DNA of 64,000 bases from Pseudomonas fluorescens Q2-87 (GCF_000281895.1 NZ_CM001558.1:872556-936555), one strand, 5' to 3'; positions 48,892 to 59,643 are shown, counted from the first letter of the stretch. A program made the numbers and translations. The notes: generated by a model from the letters alone, not told the origin.

Positions 48892-50991
48892 TTAAATATC
48901 CATGGGGCGGTTGGCGGCTTGGATCGCGGTCAGGGCGATGGTGTACACGATGTCGTCGACCTGGGCGCCGCGGGGCAAGTCGTTCACCGGTTTGCGCAAG
49001 CCTTGCAGCATTGGCCCGAGGCTGACGCAATCGGCGCTGCGCTGTACGGCCTTATGGGTGGTGTTGCCGGTGTTCAGGTCCGGGAAGATAAACACTGTCG
49101 CCCGGCCGGCCACCTGGCTGTTGGGCGCCAGTTGCCGCGCCACGGTTTCGTTGGCGGCGGCGTCGTATTGCAGCGGGCCGTCGATCAACAAGCCGTGTTG
49201 CGCTTCGTGGGCCAGCAGCGTCGCTTCGCGGACCTTCTCCACTTCCTCACCACTGGCTGATTCGCCACTGGAATAGCTGAGCATGGCCACCCGTGGCGTG
49301 ATGCCGAACGCGGCGGCCGAGTCGGCGCTTTGCAGGGCGATTTCCGCCAGTTCCGTAGCGCTGGGGTGCGGGTTCATTACACAGTCGCCGTAGACCAGTA
49401 CTTCTTCGGGAAAGAGCATGAAAAATACCGAAGACACCAGGGTGCAGCCGGGGGCGGTCTTGATCAGCTGCAAGGCCGGACGGATGGTGTTGGCGGTGGA
49501 ATGGATCACGCCGGACACCAGCCCGTCGACCTCATCCAGCGCCAGCATCATGGTGCCAATGACCACGGTGTCTTCCAGTTGTTGCTCGGCCATCGGTGCG
49601 TTCAGGCTCTTGGTCTTGCGCAGCCGGACCATGGGCTCGACGTAACGCTCGCGAATCGAATCCGGATCGAGAATCTCCAGCCCCGGCGGCAGTTCGATGC
49701 CCTGGGCACGAGCAACTGCCTCGACGTCGGCCGGCTTGGCCAGGAGCACGCAGCGGGCGATGCCGCGTGCCTGGCAAATGGCAGCCGCCTGGACGGTCAA
49801 GGGTTCGCTGCCTTCGGGCAGCACGATGCGTTTGTTCGCCGCCTGGGCCCGTTGGATCAGCTGGTAGCGGAATACCGCCGGTGACAGGCGCATTTCCCGT
49901 GGCGTGCCGCAGCGCTGGTGCAGCCATTGTGCGTCCAGGTGGCTGGCGACGAAATCGGTGATGATCTCGGCACGTTCGCGGTCATCAATCGGAATTTCCT
50001 TGTTCAAACCGTGGAGCAGGTTGGCGGTGTCATAAGAGCCGGTGCTGACCGATAGCACCGGCAGGCCCGCCTGGAAAGCGCCTCGGCACAGATCCATGAT
50101 GCGTGGGTCGGGCAGCGTGTCGCTGGTCAGCAGCAGGCCGGCCAATGGCACGCCGTTGATCGCCGCCAGGCTCACGGCCAGGATAATGTCGTCGCGATCG
50201 CCGGGAGTCACCACCAATACGCCGGGCTTGAGCAGTTCCACGGTGTTGCGCATGGTGCGGGCGCAAATGATGATGTTGCTCATGCGCCGAGTTTCGTAAT
50301 CGCCGGCGTTGAGCACTTGCGCACCCATCAGGTCGGCCACGTCGCGGGTGCGCGGAGCGTTGAGTTCCGGGCGAAACGGAATGCAGCCCAGCAGGCGGAA
50401 ATCGCCGCTGCGCAGCAAGGGCGAGTGCTCCTTGAGCCGTGCGGAGAACGCCTCGATGCTTTCGTCGGTACGGACCTTGTTGAGGATCACGCCGAGAACC
50501 TTCGGGTCTTTCGGCCCGCCGAACAGCTGCGCCTGCAATTCAACCCGCCCGGACAGCTCGGTCAGCACTTCGTTTTCCGGCGCCGAGACCAGGATGACCT
50601 CGGCGTCGAGGCTCTTGGCCAGGTGCAGGTTGACCCGGGCCGCGTAGCTGGCGCTGCGGGTCGGGACCATGCCTTCGACAACCAGCACGTCCTTGCCGAC
50701 GGCCGCCTGCTGGTAAAGGGTGATGATTTCTTCCAGCAGCTCATCGAGCTGGCCATCGCCGAGCATGCGCTCGACGTGAGCCAGGCCCAATGGTTGCGGT
50801 GGCTTGAGGCCGTGAGTGCGGGCCACCAGTTCGGTGGAGCGTTCCGGCCCGGTATCGCCCGGATGAGGTTGGGCGATGGGCTTGAAAAAGCCGACTTTCA
50901 GCCCGGCCCGTTCGAGAGTACGCACTAGCCCGAGGCTGATGGAGGTCAGACCCACACCAAAATCGGTGGGCGCGATAAAAAAAGTTTGCAT
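48892..50991 (-). CDS. pta: Phosphate acetyltransferase Pta, long form
   Basis: 699-aa enzyme converting acetyl-CoA and phosphate to acetyl-phosphate. It has an N-terminal P-loop-like domain (about 1-230, with MQTFFIAPTDFGVGLTSISLG), a central DRTGG domain (about 215-340) and the C-terminal catalytic PTA/PTB domain (about 370-695, VLPEGSEPLTVQAAAICQARGI, LSYSSGESASG). No ackA is adjacent, in contrast to many bacteria. Followed without a gap by the acyltransferase gene. Confidence 0.96.
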   Translation of the reverse strand: MQTFFIAPTDFGVGLTSISLGLVRTLERAGLKVGFFKPIAQPHPGDTGPERSTELVARTHGLKPPQPLGLAHVERMLGDGQLDELLEEIITLYQQAAVGKDVLVVEGMVPTRSASYAARVNLHLAKSLDAEVILVSAPENEVLTELSGRVELQAQLFGGPKDPKVLGVILNKVRTDESIEAFSARLKEHSPLLRSGDFRLLGCIPFRPELNAPRTRDVADLMGAQVLNAGDYETRRMSNIIICARTMRNTVELLKPGVLVVTPGDRDDIILAVSLAAINGVPLAGLLLTSDTLPDPRIMDLCRGAFQAGLPVLSVSTGSYDTANLLHGLNKEIPIDDRERAEIITDFVASHLDAQWLHQRCGTPREMRLSPAVFRYQLIQRAQAANKRIVLPEGSEPLTVQAAAICQARGIARCVLLAKPADVEAVARAQGIELPPGLEILDPDSIRERYVEPMVRLRKTKSLNAPMAEQQLEDTVVIGTMMLALDEVDGLVSGVIHSTANTIRPALQLIKTAPGCTLVSSVFFMLFPEEVLVYGDCVMNPHPSATELAEIALQSADSAAAFGITPRVAMLSYSSGESASGEEVEKVREATLLAHEAQHGLLIDGPLQYDAAANETVARQLAPNSQVAGRATVFIFPDLNTGNTTHKAVQRSADCVSLGPMLQGLRKPVNDLPRGAQVDDIVYTIALTAIQAANRPMDI

Positions 50992-51051
50992 GCGGATTCT
51001 CTAAGGGTGCATGACAATGGCGTGACCTATGGCTGGTCATCTACCCACAAT

Positions 51052-51360
51052 TCAGTCGCCAAGGTTATCGCTAACCGGGGCCTGCGCGCACCAGCCGCAG
51101 TCAAAGGGCTGGCCTATTTTTTCAATACGTTGCGCCGGATCCAGCACCCACGCCCGGGCCTGCCAGGGCGGCTGGTGGCGCAGGTGCTGGGTATGACCGC
51201 AGGACAGCTCGGCGACCCAGTGCCCATCCTCGTCCTGATGGAAACCGGTGACCGTCGGTCTGTCCGGGCAGGTCCGTTTGTCCGGGTTCCGTTCGCTTTC
51301 GGGCAAATCCTTGTTTAGACTTGTCCGTTCTTCATTCTTATGCAAAAGGTCTCGCCCCAT
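51052..51360 (-). CDS. DUF3565 domain protein
   Basis: About 102 aa. The conserved DUF3565 pattern is VTGFHQDEDGHWVAELSCGH, RHQPPW, and FDCGWC at the end; the His and Cys residues (CGH, CGWC) suggest metal binding. Function unknown. The start is uncertain. The ATG at 51358-51360 lies exactly opposite the slyD ATG. A further ATG at 51390 would add ten residues and has AGGG at suitable spacing, but overlaps slyD coding sequence by 31 nt. Confidence 0.75.
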   Translation of the reverse strand: MGRDLLHKNEERTSLNKDLPESERNPDKRTCPDRPTVTGFHQDEDGHWVAELSCGHTQHLRHQPPWQARAWVLDPAQRIEKIGQPFDCGWCAQAPVSDNLGD

Positions 51361-51844
51361 GCTGATCGCCGCCAATAAGGCTGTCTCCATCGACTATACC
51401 CTGACCAACGACGCTGGTGAGGTCATCGACAGCTCTGCCGGCGGCGCTCCGCTGGTCTACCTGCATGGCGCAGGCAACATCATCCAGGGCTTGGAAAAAG
51501 CCTTGGAAGGCAAAACGGTCGGTGACGACCTGGACGTTACCGTCGAGCCGGAAGACGCCTACGGCGAATACTCCGCTGAACTGGTCAGCACCCTGAGCCG
51601 CAGCATGTTCGAAGGTGTGGACGAACTGGAAGTGGGTATGCAGTTCCACGCTTCGGCGCCCGATGGCCAGATGCAGATCGTCACTATCCGCGACTTGGAA
51701 GGCGATGATGTCACCGTTGATGGCAACCACCCGCTGGCCGGCCAACGTTTGAACTTCAAGGTCAAGATCGTCGACATCCGCGATGCCAGCCAGGAAGAAA
51801 TCGCCCATGGTCACGTCCATGGCGAAGGTGGTCATCACCACTGA
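51360..51844 (+). CDS. slyD: FKBP-type peptidyl-prolyl cis-trans isomerase SlyD-like
   Basis: 161-aa cytoplasmic proline isomerase and chaperone. The FKBP domain begins VSIDYTLTNDAGEVIDSS and is interrupted by the insert-in-flap chaperone domain (about 70-125). The C-terminus is a short His-rich tail (HGHVHGEGGHHH), a reduced version of the metal-binding tail of E. coli SlyD. Overlaps head-to-head with the DUF3565 gene. Confidence 0.93.
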
Positions 51845-51870
51845 TTTCTGCGCTACGCTCAGAGAACCGG

Positions 51871-51894
51871 AAAGGCGCCATACGGCGCCTTTTT
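51871..51894 (+). terminator. Intrinsic terminator of slyD
   Basis: AAAGGCGCC and GGCGCCTTT form a perfect 9-bp stem around ATAC, ending in TTTTT. Confidence 0.85.
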
Positions 51895-51956
51895 CGTCGG
51901 TAGCTGGTAGCATCACCCATGGCTTTTTCGAAAAGATCGCAAACCTGGAGTTCGTC

Positions 51957-52439
51957 ATGAGTGCTTTTCACGACCTTAAACTGAAAGCCCTGGATGGTCA
52001 GGAGCTTGCTCTGGCGCCCTTCAAGGGGCAAGTCGTGCTGGTGGTCAACGTCGCCTCCAAATGTGGCCTGACGCCGCAATACGCTGCGCTGGAAAACCTG
52101 TACCAGCAATACAAAGACCGGGGTTTCACCGTGCTGGGCCTGCCCTGCAACCAGTTCGCCGGGCAAGAGCCGGGGACCGAGCAGGAAATCCAGGAGTTCT
52201 GCAGCCTCAATTATGGTGTGACGTTCCCGCTGTCCAGCAAACTGGAAGTGAACGGGCATGATCGCCACCAGCTGTACCGCCTGCTGGCGGGCGAGGGCGC
52301 CGAGTTTCCCGGGGATATCACTTGGAACTTCGAAAAGTTCCTGCTGGGCAAGGATGGTCGCGTGTTGGCGCGATTCTCCCCACGCACGGCACCGGATGAT
52401 CCGACAGTGATCCAGGCCATCGAGAAAGCACTGGCTTGA
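51957..52439 (+). CDS. Glutathione peroxidase family protein (Cys type)
   Basis: 160-aa thiol peroxidase. The peroxidatic Cys36 is in NVASKCGLT, and the tetrad residues Gln (LPCNQFAGQEPG) and Trp/Asn (ITWNFEKFL) are present. The Cys of LPCNQF is the candidate resolving residue, so thioredoxin rather than glutathione is the likely reductant. GGAG lies 6 nt before the ATG. Separate transcript from slyD. Confidence 0.93.
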   Translation: MSAFHDLKLKALDGQELALAPFKGQVVLVVNVASKCGLTPQYAALENLYQQYKDRGFTVLGLPCNQFAGQEPGTEQEIQEFCSLNYGVTFPLSSKLEVNGHDRHQLYRLLAGEGAEFPGDITWNFEKFLLGKDGRVLARFSPRTAPDDPTVIQAIEKALA

Positions 52440-52458
52440 AGCCCCTGCACTGACCCCT

Positions 52459-52588
52459 GTGGCGAGGGAGCTTGCTCCCGCTGGGCTGCGCAGCAGCCCC
52501 CAGACCTGCCAACTCGGTCTGTCAGAAAGACCCGGTCGCTGCTGATGGGGCTGCTGCGCAACCCAGCGGGGATAAATCCCCTCGCCAC
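52459..52588. repeat. REP doublet, GGGAGCTTGCTCCC family, with compensated right arm
   Basis: The left unit is standard. In the right unit the core GGGAGCAAGCTCCC reads GGGGATAAATCCCC, changing three base pairs on both sides while keeping full complementarity. Inner arms also pair (GGGCTGCGCAGCAGCCCC against GGGGCTGCTGCGCAACCC). Located in the 311-bp gap between the peroxidase and the reductase genes; the remaining 160 bp (52589-52750) hold the reductase leader, with no operator I can name. Confidence 0.88.
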
Positions 52589-52750
52589 AGGTTTGCACCC
52601 GGCTGTGCATTCGGTTGAGCCCACCCATCGCGATCCTCTCGGCTCCCTTCTGATCCTTAATCATTCCAATCAATAGTGCTATCCAGCACTTGGCACGCCA
52701 CATATTATCCCCGTCATATTGACCTGTGACTTTGTCCCGTGGAGTGCCTC

Positions 52751-53854
52751 ATGCCTGTAAAAGCCCTGTTCAGACCCTTCCACCTTGGCGCCCTCGAATT
52801 GCCGACCCGCGTGGTGATGGCGCCAATGACCCGTTCCTTTTCGCCGGGCGGTGTGCCAAACGCCAAGGTCATCGAATACTACCGTCGTCGTGCAGCGGCC
52901 GGGGTCGGCCTGATCGTCACCGAGGGTACGATCGTCGGGCACAAGGCTTCCAACGGTTATCCGAACGTGCCGCATTTCTATGGCGAGGCAGCGCTGGCCG
53001 GTTGGAAGCAGGTGGTGGACGCGGTTCACGCCGAAGGCGGCAAGATCGTTCCGCAGCTGTGGCACGTGGGCAGTGTGCGACGCATCGGCACCGAGCCGGA
53101 TGCCGGTGTGCCGGGCTATGGTCCGAGCGAAAAACTCAAGGATGGCCAGGTCGTGGTCCACGGCATGACCCAGGCAGACATCGATGAGGTCATCGCTTCA
53201 TTCGCCCAGGCCGCGAAAGATGCCCAGCGCATCGGTATGGACGGTGTGGAGATTCACGGTGCCCATGGTTATCTGATCGACCAGTTTTTCTGGGAAGGTA
53301 GCAACCAGCGCACAGACGGTTACGGCGGCAGCCTGGCCAACCGCTCGCGCTTCGCCATCGAGTTAATCCGTGCCGTGCGCGCGGCGGTGGGCGAGGGCTT
53401 CCCGATCATTTTCCGTTTCTCCCAGTGGAAACAGCAGGACTACACCGCGCGCCTGGTGCAAACCCCTGAAGCCCTGGACGAATTCCTCAAGCCGCTGTCC
53501 GAGGCTGGGGTGGATATTTTCCACTGCTCGACGCGTCGCTTCTGGGAGCCGGAGTTCGAAGGCTCCGAGCTGAACCTGGCCGGCTGGACCCGCAAGCTCA
53601 CCGGCAAGCCCACCATTACCGTGGGCAGCGTCGGCCTGGATGGGGAATTCCTGCAGTTCATGGTCAACACCGACAAAGTCGCGCAACCGGCCAGCCTGGA
53701 AAAACTGCTGGAACGCCTGAATAACGACGAGTTCGACCTGGTGGCGGTGGGCCGTGCGCTGCTGGTGGACCCGGATTGGGCGCAAAAAGTGCGTGAAGGT
53801 CGAGAGCAAGACATCTTGCCGTTCAGCCGCGAGGCGTTGATGACGCTGGTTTAA
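52751..53854 (+). CDS. Old yellow enzyme family NADH:flavin oxidoreductase (alkene reductase)
   Basis: 367-aa FMN-dependent TIM-barrel ene-reductase of the NemA/xenobiotic reductase type. It has LFRPFHLGALELPTRVVMAPMTRS at the FMN-binding N-terminus, the substrate-binding DGVEIHGAHGYLIDQFFW (near 172-189) and NRSRFAIELIRAV. It reduces activated double bonds of electrophiles. No linked nemR-like regulator is visible. GGAG lies 7 nt before the ATG. Confidence 0.92.
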   Translation: MPVKALFRPFHLGALELPTRVVMAPMTRSFSPGGVPNAKVIEYYRRRAAAGVGLIVTEGTIVGHKASNGYPNVPHFYGEAALAGWKQVVDAVHAEGGKIVPQLWHVGSVRRIGTEPDAGVPGYGPSEKLKDGQVVVHGMTQADIDEVIASFAQAAKDAQRIGMDGVEIHGAHGYLIDQFFWEGSNQRTDGYGGSLANRSRFAIELIRAVRAAVGEGFPIIFRFSQWKQQDYTARLVQTPEALDEFLKPLSEAGVDIFHCSTRRFWEPEFEGSELNLAGWTRKLTGKPTITVGSVGLDGEFLQFMVNTDKVAQPASLEKLLERLNNDEFDLVAVGRALLVDPDWAQKVREGREQDILPFSREALMTLV

Positions 53855-53875
53855 GCGGCACCTGAACTGACGCTA

Positions 53876-53966
53876 TCGCGAGCAAGCTTGCTCCCACATT
53901 CAATCTCCAGCGAACATCAGCCTAGTGTTCGACGAGGGTCTCCTGTGGGAGCGAGCCTGCTCGCGA
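53876..53966. repeat. REP doublet, variant GGGAGC...GCTTGCTC family
   Basis: Opposed units between convergent genes. The left core is GAGCAAGCTTGCTC, a perfect palindrome, and the right core is GCGAGCCTGCTCGC, also nearly perfect; both differ from the common form but stay self-complementary. Confidence 0.85.
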
Positions 53967-53991
53967 TGGCGACCTCAATATCGCCTCACAT

Positions 53992-55167
53992 TCAACGCAC
54001 TGTCGACGCAGCAGGCAGCACTGCTTCGCCGACACAAACCCCGCGCAGCTGTGCCTCGAATTGCTCGATCACCGATGCCCAGCCCTGGCGACTGGCATGT
54101 TGGCGCGCATTGAGCCTCACACAACGCAGGGTTTCGCGTTCCTCCAGCAGCCAACGCACTGCGTCGCAGAACGCCTCTTCATCCCCCGGCATCGCCAGCA
54201 CGCCATTATGGCCGTGACGTATGTGCTGCGCGGCCGCAGCCTGGTCATAGGCCACCACGCCCAGTCCGGACGCCAACGCCTCCAGCACGACGTTGCCGAA
54301 GGTTTCGGTCAGGCTCGGAAAGACGAACACATCGCCGGAGGCATAATGGCAGGCCAAGGCCTCGCCACGTTGCGGGCCACAAAAGATCGCATCGGGCAGC
54401 GCCTGCTCCAATGCGCCGCGCTGCGGGCCGTCCCCCACCACCACCAGTTTCATTTTTAGCCCGGGAAACGCCTTGCGCAGTGTGTCGAAACTGCGCTGGA
54501 GCAGCCCGAGGTTCTTCTCAGGTGCCAGGCGTCCGACGTGAATCACGGCAATGTCGTCATCACCCAGGCCCCAGGACTCACGCAGGCTGGCCGAGCGCCT
54601 GACCGGATGGAACAGTTGGCTGTCGACGCCGCGAGACAGCAATGCCACCCGCTGGAAATGCCGCCGCTCCAGTTCCAGGCGCTGGCTGAGGCTGGGCACC
54701 AGGGTCAGGCTGGAGCGGTTGTGAAACCAGCGCAGGTAATGCGTGAGCAGGCGACTCAGCAAGCCGAGGCCGTACTGCTGGGTGTATTGTTGGAAGTTAG
54801 TGTGGAATCCGCTGACTACCGAAATGCCCAGGCGCCGCGCCGCTCGCAGTGCCGACAGACCCAAAGGCCCCTCAGTGGCGATGTACAGCACATCCGGACG
54901 CTGGCGTTTCCAGCGCCGCAGCAGCTTGTGCATCGACGCCTGGCCCCACTGCAAGCCCGGATAACCCGGCAGCGGCCAGCCCCGGCACAGCAGCAATTGC
55001 TCATCGTTGGCCGGGCGCTGGTCATTGGCCTGGCGGGGGCGGATCAACTCCACCCGATGCCCTCGGGCGCGCAAGCCGTCGCACAGGCGGCCCAGGGTAT
55101 TGGCCACGCCATTGATTTCCGGCGGGAAGGTTTCAGTGATGAGGCTGATGTGCAAGGGTGTGGTCAT
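53992..55167 (-). CDS. Glycosyltransferase family 4 protein
   Basis: 391-aa GT-B transferase. N-terminal acceptor domain begins LITETFPPEINGVANTLGRL; donor domain has VIHVGRLAPEKNLGLL and the E-x7-E motif in PSLTETFGNVVLEALASG. The pattern is close to GT4 proteins that mannosylate or glucosylate diacylglycerol (MgtA-like) and to stress-induced glycolipid synthases in pseudomonads; the substrate is not determined. The start at 55167 gives the usual N-terminus. Confidence 0.87.
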   Translation of the reverse strand: MTTPLHISLITETFPPEINGVANTLGRLCDGLRARGHRVELIRPRQANDQRPANDEQLLLCRGWPLPGYPGLQWGQASMHKLLRRWKRQRPDVLYIATEGPLGLSALRAARRLGISVVSGFHTNFQQYTQQYGLGLLSRLLTHYLRWFHNRSSLTLVPSLSQRLELERRHFQRVALLSRGVDSQLFHPVRRSASLRESWGLGDDDIAVIHVGRLAPEKNLGLLQRSFDTLRKAFPGLKMKLVVVGDGPQRGALEQALPDAIFCGPQRGEALACHYASGDVFVFPSLTETFGNVVLEALASGLGVVAYDQAAAAQHIRHGHNGVLAMPGDEEAFCDAVRWLLEERETLRCVRLNARQHASRQGWASVIEQFEAQLRGVCVGEAVLPAASTVR

Positions 55168-55231
55168 GACCCCAGTGTCGACCGGGGCCATTTCGTCATT
55201 GTGACGCCAGGGTGATGGATTCGTGACAGCT

Positions 55232-55987
55232 TCAGCCCTGTCGGGCCAACGCGGTCTCGGCGCCTTGCTCCCGGACCCAGAACAATGTCGCCCCGGCCAC
55301 CGCCGCCGGCATCATCAGGACATTGACCACCGGAATCAGCAGCACCAGATACACGCTGCCGCCAAAGCCCAGGCTCTGCCAGCGCTTTTCCCGCAGCCAG
55401 GCGAGCATCTCGTTCCAGCCCAGCTTGTGGTTGTCCGCCGGGTAGTCGATGTATTGGATCGCCATCATCCATACGCCGAACAGCAGCCACAGCGGCGCGG
55501 CCACGATGTTGATCACCGGAATGAATGACAGGACGAACAGCCCCAGGGCGCGGGGCAGGAAATACCCGAGCTTGCGCGCCTCCCGGGCAAAGGTACGTGG
55601 GACCATGGCGACCAGCTCGCCCCAACTGAAGGCCGGAAAGTCATCGGTACCGCGAACGACCACTTCGACTTTCTCGGCAAGAAAACCATTGAATGGCGCA
55701 GCGATGATGTTGGCCAGCATCGTAAAGGTGAAAAAAACCATCAGCACGACGAGCACCACGAACAGCGGCCAGAGGATATAACTGAGGAAACCCAGCCAGT
55801 CCGGCAGCGATGGCATCAGTGTGTCGACCCAGAGGCTGAATTGGTGGCCGGCCAAGTAGATTAAGCCGACGAATAGCAACAGGTTGATCGCCAGGGGCAA
55901 GAGTACGAACAAACGCAGGCCCGGGCTCAAGACCAACTTGAGGCCTTCTCGCAAATATTGCGGGCCGGACAGGACGGGGGCGGGCAT
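55232..55987 (-). CDS. cysZ: Sulfate transporter CysZ
   Basis: 251-aa inner-membrane protein with four or more long helices and the EI24/CysZ pattern ([48 protein letters not shown]). CysZ imports sulfate for cysteine synthesis and is inhibited by sulfite in E. coli. Divergent from trxB. The start at 55987 yields [12 protein letters not shown]. Confidence 0.92.
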   Translation of the reverse strand: MPAPVLSGPQYLREGLKLVLSPGLRLFVLLPLAINLLLFVGLIYLAGHQFSLWVDTLMPSLPDWLGFLSYILWPLFVVLVVLMVFFTFTMLANIIAAPFNGFLAEKVEVVVRGTDDFPAFSWGELVAMVPRTFAREARKLGYFLPRALGLFVLSFIPVINIVAAPLWLLFGVWMMAIQYIDYPADNHKLGWNEMLAWLREKRWQSLGFGGSVYLVLLIPVVNVLMMPAAVAGATLFWVREQGAETALARQG

Positions 55988-57263
<1,276 letters not shown>

Positions 57264-57280
57264 CACGACAGGTATAAAAA

Positions 57281-57302
57281 ACCGGCTTCGGCCGGTTTTT
57301 TT
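57281..57302 (+). terminator. Intrinsic terminator of trxB
   Basis: ACCGGC-TTCG-GCCGGT stem (UUCG tetraloop) followed by a T-run to 57302. Confidence 0.88.
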
Positions 57303-57324
57303 GTGCTCAGGCTCCACGCAACCC

Positions 57325-57413
57325 TGTGGGAGCGGGCTTGCTCGCGAATGCGGTGGATCAGCCAGCATAGTGTTGACTGGCACACCATATTCGCGAGCAA
57401 GCCCGCTCCCACA
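57325..57413. repeat. REP doublet, GGGAGCGGGCTTGCTC family
   Basis: Inverted pair between the trxB terminator and the convergent FAD oxidase gene. Confidence 0.9.
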
Positions 57414-57450
57414 GGGGGACGTGTGATGCCCGGAACTCTCCCCAATCCCA

Positions 57451-58734
57451 TCACCCCCGCAACCGCTCCTGAACAAAGTCCATCACCTTCAACGATTGAT
57501 AGATCGCGTTCGCTGCCACGCGCCCAAACGGTCCACCATTCCAGTCCAGCAAATAAGGTTTGAACACCTTGTAGCGCTCGCTTTCCCCGCAAATGGCTTG
57601 CGCGATCACCCTGGCGCCGATAGACCCGGTGTTCAAGCCGTGGCCGCCAAATGACGTACACGCCCAGACGCCAGGTTCCAGCAGGCCCAGGTTGGGCATT
57701 TTGTTGGTGGAGTAGCCCATCAGCCCGGACCAGGCCAGCTCGATCTTCACCGATGCCAGTTGTGGATAGACGGACACCATGTCGGCCTTGAGCATGGTCG
57801 CCAGGGCTGTTTCGTCCTGTTCATTGCGCGTCGTGATACGTCCGCCCCAGAGCAGGCGGTCGCCTTCGACGACACGGTAGTAATCCGAGGCGCGACGGTC
57901 GTCGGAAAAGGCTGCGCTGGAATCCAGGACCTCTCTGATCGAGTCGCCCAGGGGTTCGGTCAGCACCACATAGGTGGCGATGGGCAGGTAGGCACGGTTG
58001 AGTTTTTGCAGTTCCGAGCCGCCGTAGCCACCGGCACAGAACACCAGGTCGTTGCAGTGCACGGCACCCAAGGCTGTACGGACGCTAAGGACGTCTCCTT
58101 TACGCTGCCACGCAAGCATCTTGGTACCTTCGTAGATCCGCCCGCCCGCCGCTTCGATGGCCAAGGCCAATCCCAGGCAGTAATTGAGCGGGTGGAAGTG
58201 CAGGGCTTTCGGGTCTTCGATGCCCTGGAAATAGCGCTGGGTGTGGGCCCGCTCGCGGACTTGCGCGGTGTCGAGGAAATTGAGTTCATAACCGAAGTCG
58301 CGGCGCATGCTCTCGATATGGTTTTTCACGCCGGCGCTGTCGTCGTAGCGTTTGACCCGGATCGTGCCGGCGGACGGGTCGCAACCGACCAGGTTAAGGT
58401 CCGTGATGTTGTGGCGCACGATGTCCACGCCCTCCACTGACATCTGGAACAGTGTCCTGGCCTGTTCCAGCCCCAGTTTCTTGCGGATCGCCCCCGAGCC
58501 TTCGGCCCAGCCCGGTGAAACCACTCCACCGTTGCGCCCCGACGCGCCCCAGCCGACTTGATGGGTTTCCAGCACGATCACCCGCTTGCCGCGCCGCGTC
58601 AGCTCCAGCGCCGTGGTGAGACCGGCGATGCCGGCACCGATGATGCAGACATCACAGCTTTCCTGAGTATCGAGCCCGGGCCTGGCCGGGCGCGGCAGCG
58701 AGGTCTGGGAATACCAGGTGGTGGGAAAGGACAT
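57451..58734 (-). CDS. FAD-dependent amine/D-amino acid oxidase family protein (PuuB/OrdL-like)
   Basis: 427-aa DAO-family flavoenzyme. Dinucleotide fold CIIGAGIAGLTTALEL (near 28-43) with ETHQVGWGASGRNGG for FAD contacts, and a C-terminal FGGHGLNTGSIGARVIA. The N-terminus with a Trp/Tyr-rich lead (TTWYSQTSLPRPARP) resembles gamma-glutamylputrescine oxidases, but no puuA-like ligase is nearby. It is the last gene of a cluster with an aminotransferase and an amino acid ABC transporter, so it probably oxidises the imported amine or amino acid. AAGGA precedes the ATG. Confidence 0.85.
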   Translation of the reverse strand: MSFPTTWYSQTSLPRPARPGLDTQESCDVCIIGAGIAGLTTALELTRRGKRVIVLETHQVGWGASGRNGGVVSPGWAEGSGAIRKKLGLEQARTLFQMSVEGVDIVRHNITDLNLVGCDPSAGTIRVKRYDDSAGVKNHIESMRRDFGYELNFLDTAQVRERAHTQRYFQGIEDPKALHFHPLNYCLGLALAIEAAGGRIYEGTKMLAWQRKGDVLSVRTALGAVHCNDLVFCAGGYGGSELQKLNRAYLPIATYVVLTEPLGDSIREVLDSSAAFSDDRRASDYYRVVEGDRLLWGGRITTRNEQDETALATMLKADMVSVYPQLASVKIELAWSGLMGYSTNKMPNLGLLEPGVWACTSFGGHGLNTGSIGARVIAQAICGESERYKVFKPYLLDWNGGPFGRVAANAIYQSLKVMDFVQERLRG

Positions 58735-58754
58735 GCTCGATCCTTGAAGTGTTC

Positions 58755-58784
58755 TGTGCGGGAGCGAGCAGGCTCGCCCCCACA
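58755..58784. repeat. Solitary REP unit
   Basis: A single palindromic unit (core GCGAGCAGGCTCGC) lies between the binding-protein gene and the oxidase gene, inside a probable operon. It could dampen expression of the oxidase relative to the transporter. Confidence 0.75.
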
Positions 58785-58791
58785 AGGTGTG

Positions 58792-59625
58792 TTAGTTGAC
58801 GACTGAGTAATCGACGCCATACCACTTGGTCGACAATTGAGTCAGCGTACCGTCCTTGTGCATCTGGCCAATGATTTCAGCCAGTTTGGCCTTCAGTTCC
58901 GGGTCGCCCTTGTCGGTGGCAATGGCCAAGGGTTCGTAGAACACCGCCGTGCCGCCGATGGCCCGCAATGGGTAGTTCTTCTTGATGGCGGCTTCCAGGG
59001 TGCTGCGTTGGGTGAGGATCGCGTCCAGGCGAACGCCGTTGCCCAGGCGCAGGTCATCCAGCGGTGCGAGAGAACCGGCGTAGGTCTTCATCTTTCCGGC
59101 CTTGACGTCGTAGGCGACCGGTGGCATGTCCGTGGCCTCAATGGCCAGTTGCTGGTTCAGATAATCTTCGGAGGTGGTACCGCCTTCAACACCAATGGTC
59201 TTGCCGTTGAGCGCCTTGCGGTCGGTCAGGGTCGAGTCGTTGTGTACGGCGAAAACGTAGGGCACGTAGTAGTACGTGGCGGGAAAGTCGAGGATCCGCG
59301 CACGGCTGCTGGTGGCGGTCATCGAACCGACGGACATATCCCATCGACCGTTCCACTTGCCGGCGGTGATCACGTCCCAGTCGGGCGTTACGAACTTGAC
59401 CGCAACGCCCAGGCGCTTGGCGATTTCCTTGGACACATCGATATCGAAGCCATCGATTTCATTTTTGTCGTTGATGAAACCTTGTGGCGGCCAGGTCGCC
59501 GAGGTGGCGACGGTCATTTGTTTGCTGCTCTGGATCTTGTCCAGCACCGCCCCGGCGTTGGCGGCGCCGACGAACAGCAGCGACAGGGCGGCTGCCAGGG
59601 TGGTCAAGCGTTTTTGACTGAGCAT
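58792..59625 (-). CDS. Amino acid ABC transporter substrate-binding protein
   Basis: 277-aa periplasmic protein of the family 3 solute-binding type. Signal peptide about 1-24 (ends GAANA); core segments VATSATWPPQGFINDKNEIDGFDIDVSKEIAKRLG, abridged, and VGSMTATSSRARILDFPATYYY. These include the Arg and Asp positions that bind the alpha-amino and carboxyl groups in polar amino acid binders. Start chosen at the ATG 59625, preceded by GTGGAG at 6 nt. A CA motif lies just upstream. Confidence 0.9.
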   Translation of the reverse strand: MLSQKRLTTLAAALSLLFVGAANAGAVLDKIQSSKQMTVATSATWPPQGFINDKNEIDGFDIDVSKEIAKRLGVAVKFVTPDWDVITAGKWNGRWDMSVGSMTATSSRARILDFPATYYYVPYVFAVHNDSTLTDRKALNGKTIGVEGGTTSEDYLNQQLAIEATDMPPVAYDVKAGKMKTYAGSLAPLDDLRLGNGVRLDAILTQRSTLEAAIKKNYPLRAIGGTAVFYEPLAIATDKGDPELKAKLAEIIGQMHKDGTLTQLSTKWYGVDYSVVN

Positions 59626-59643
59626 GTGCATCTCCACTTTTCG

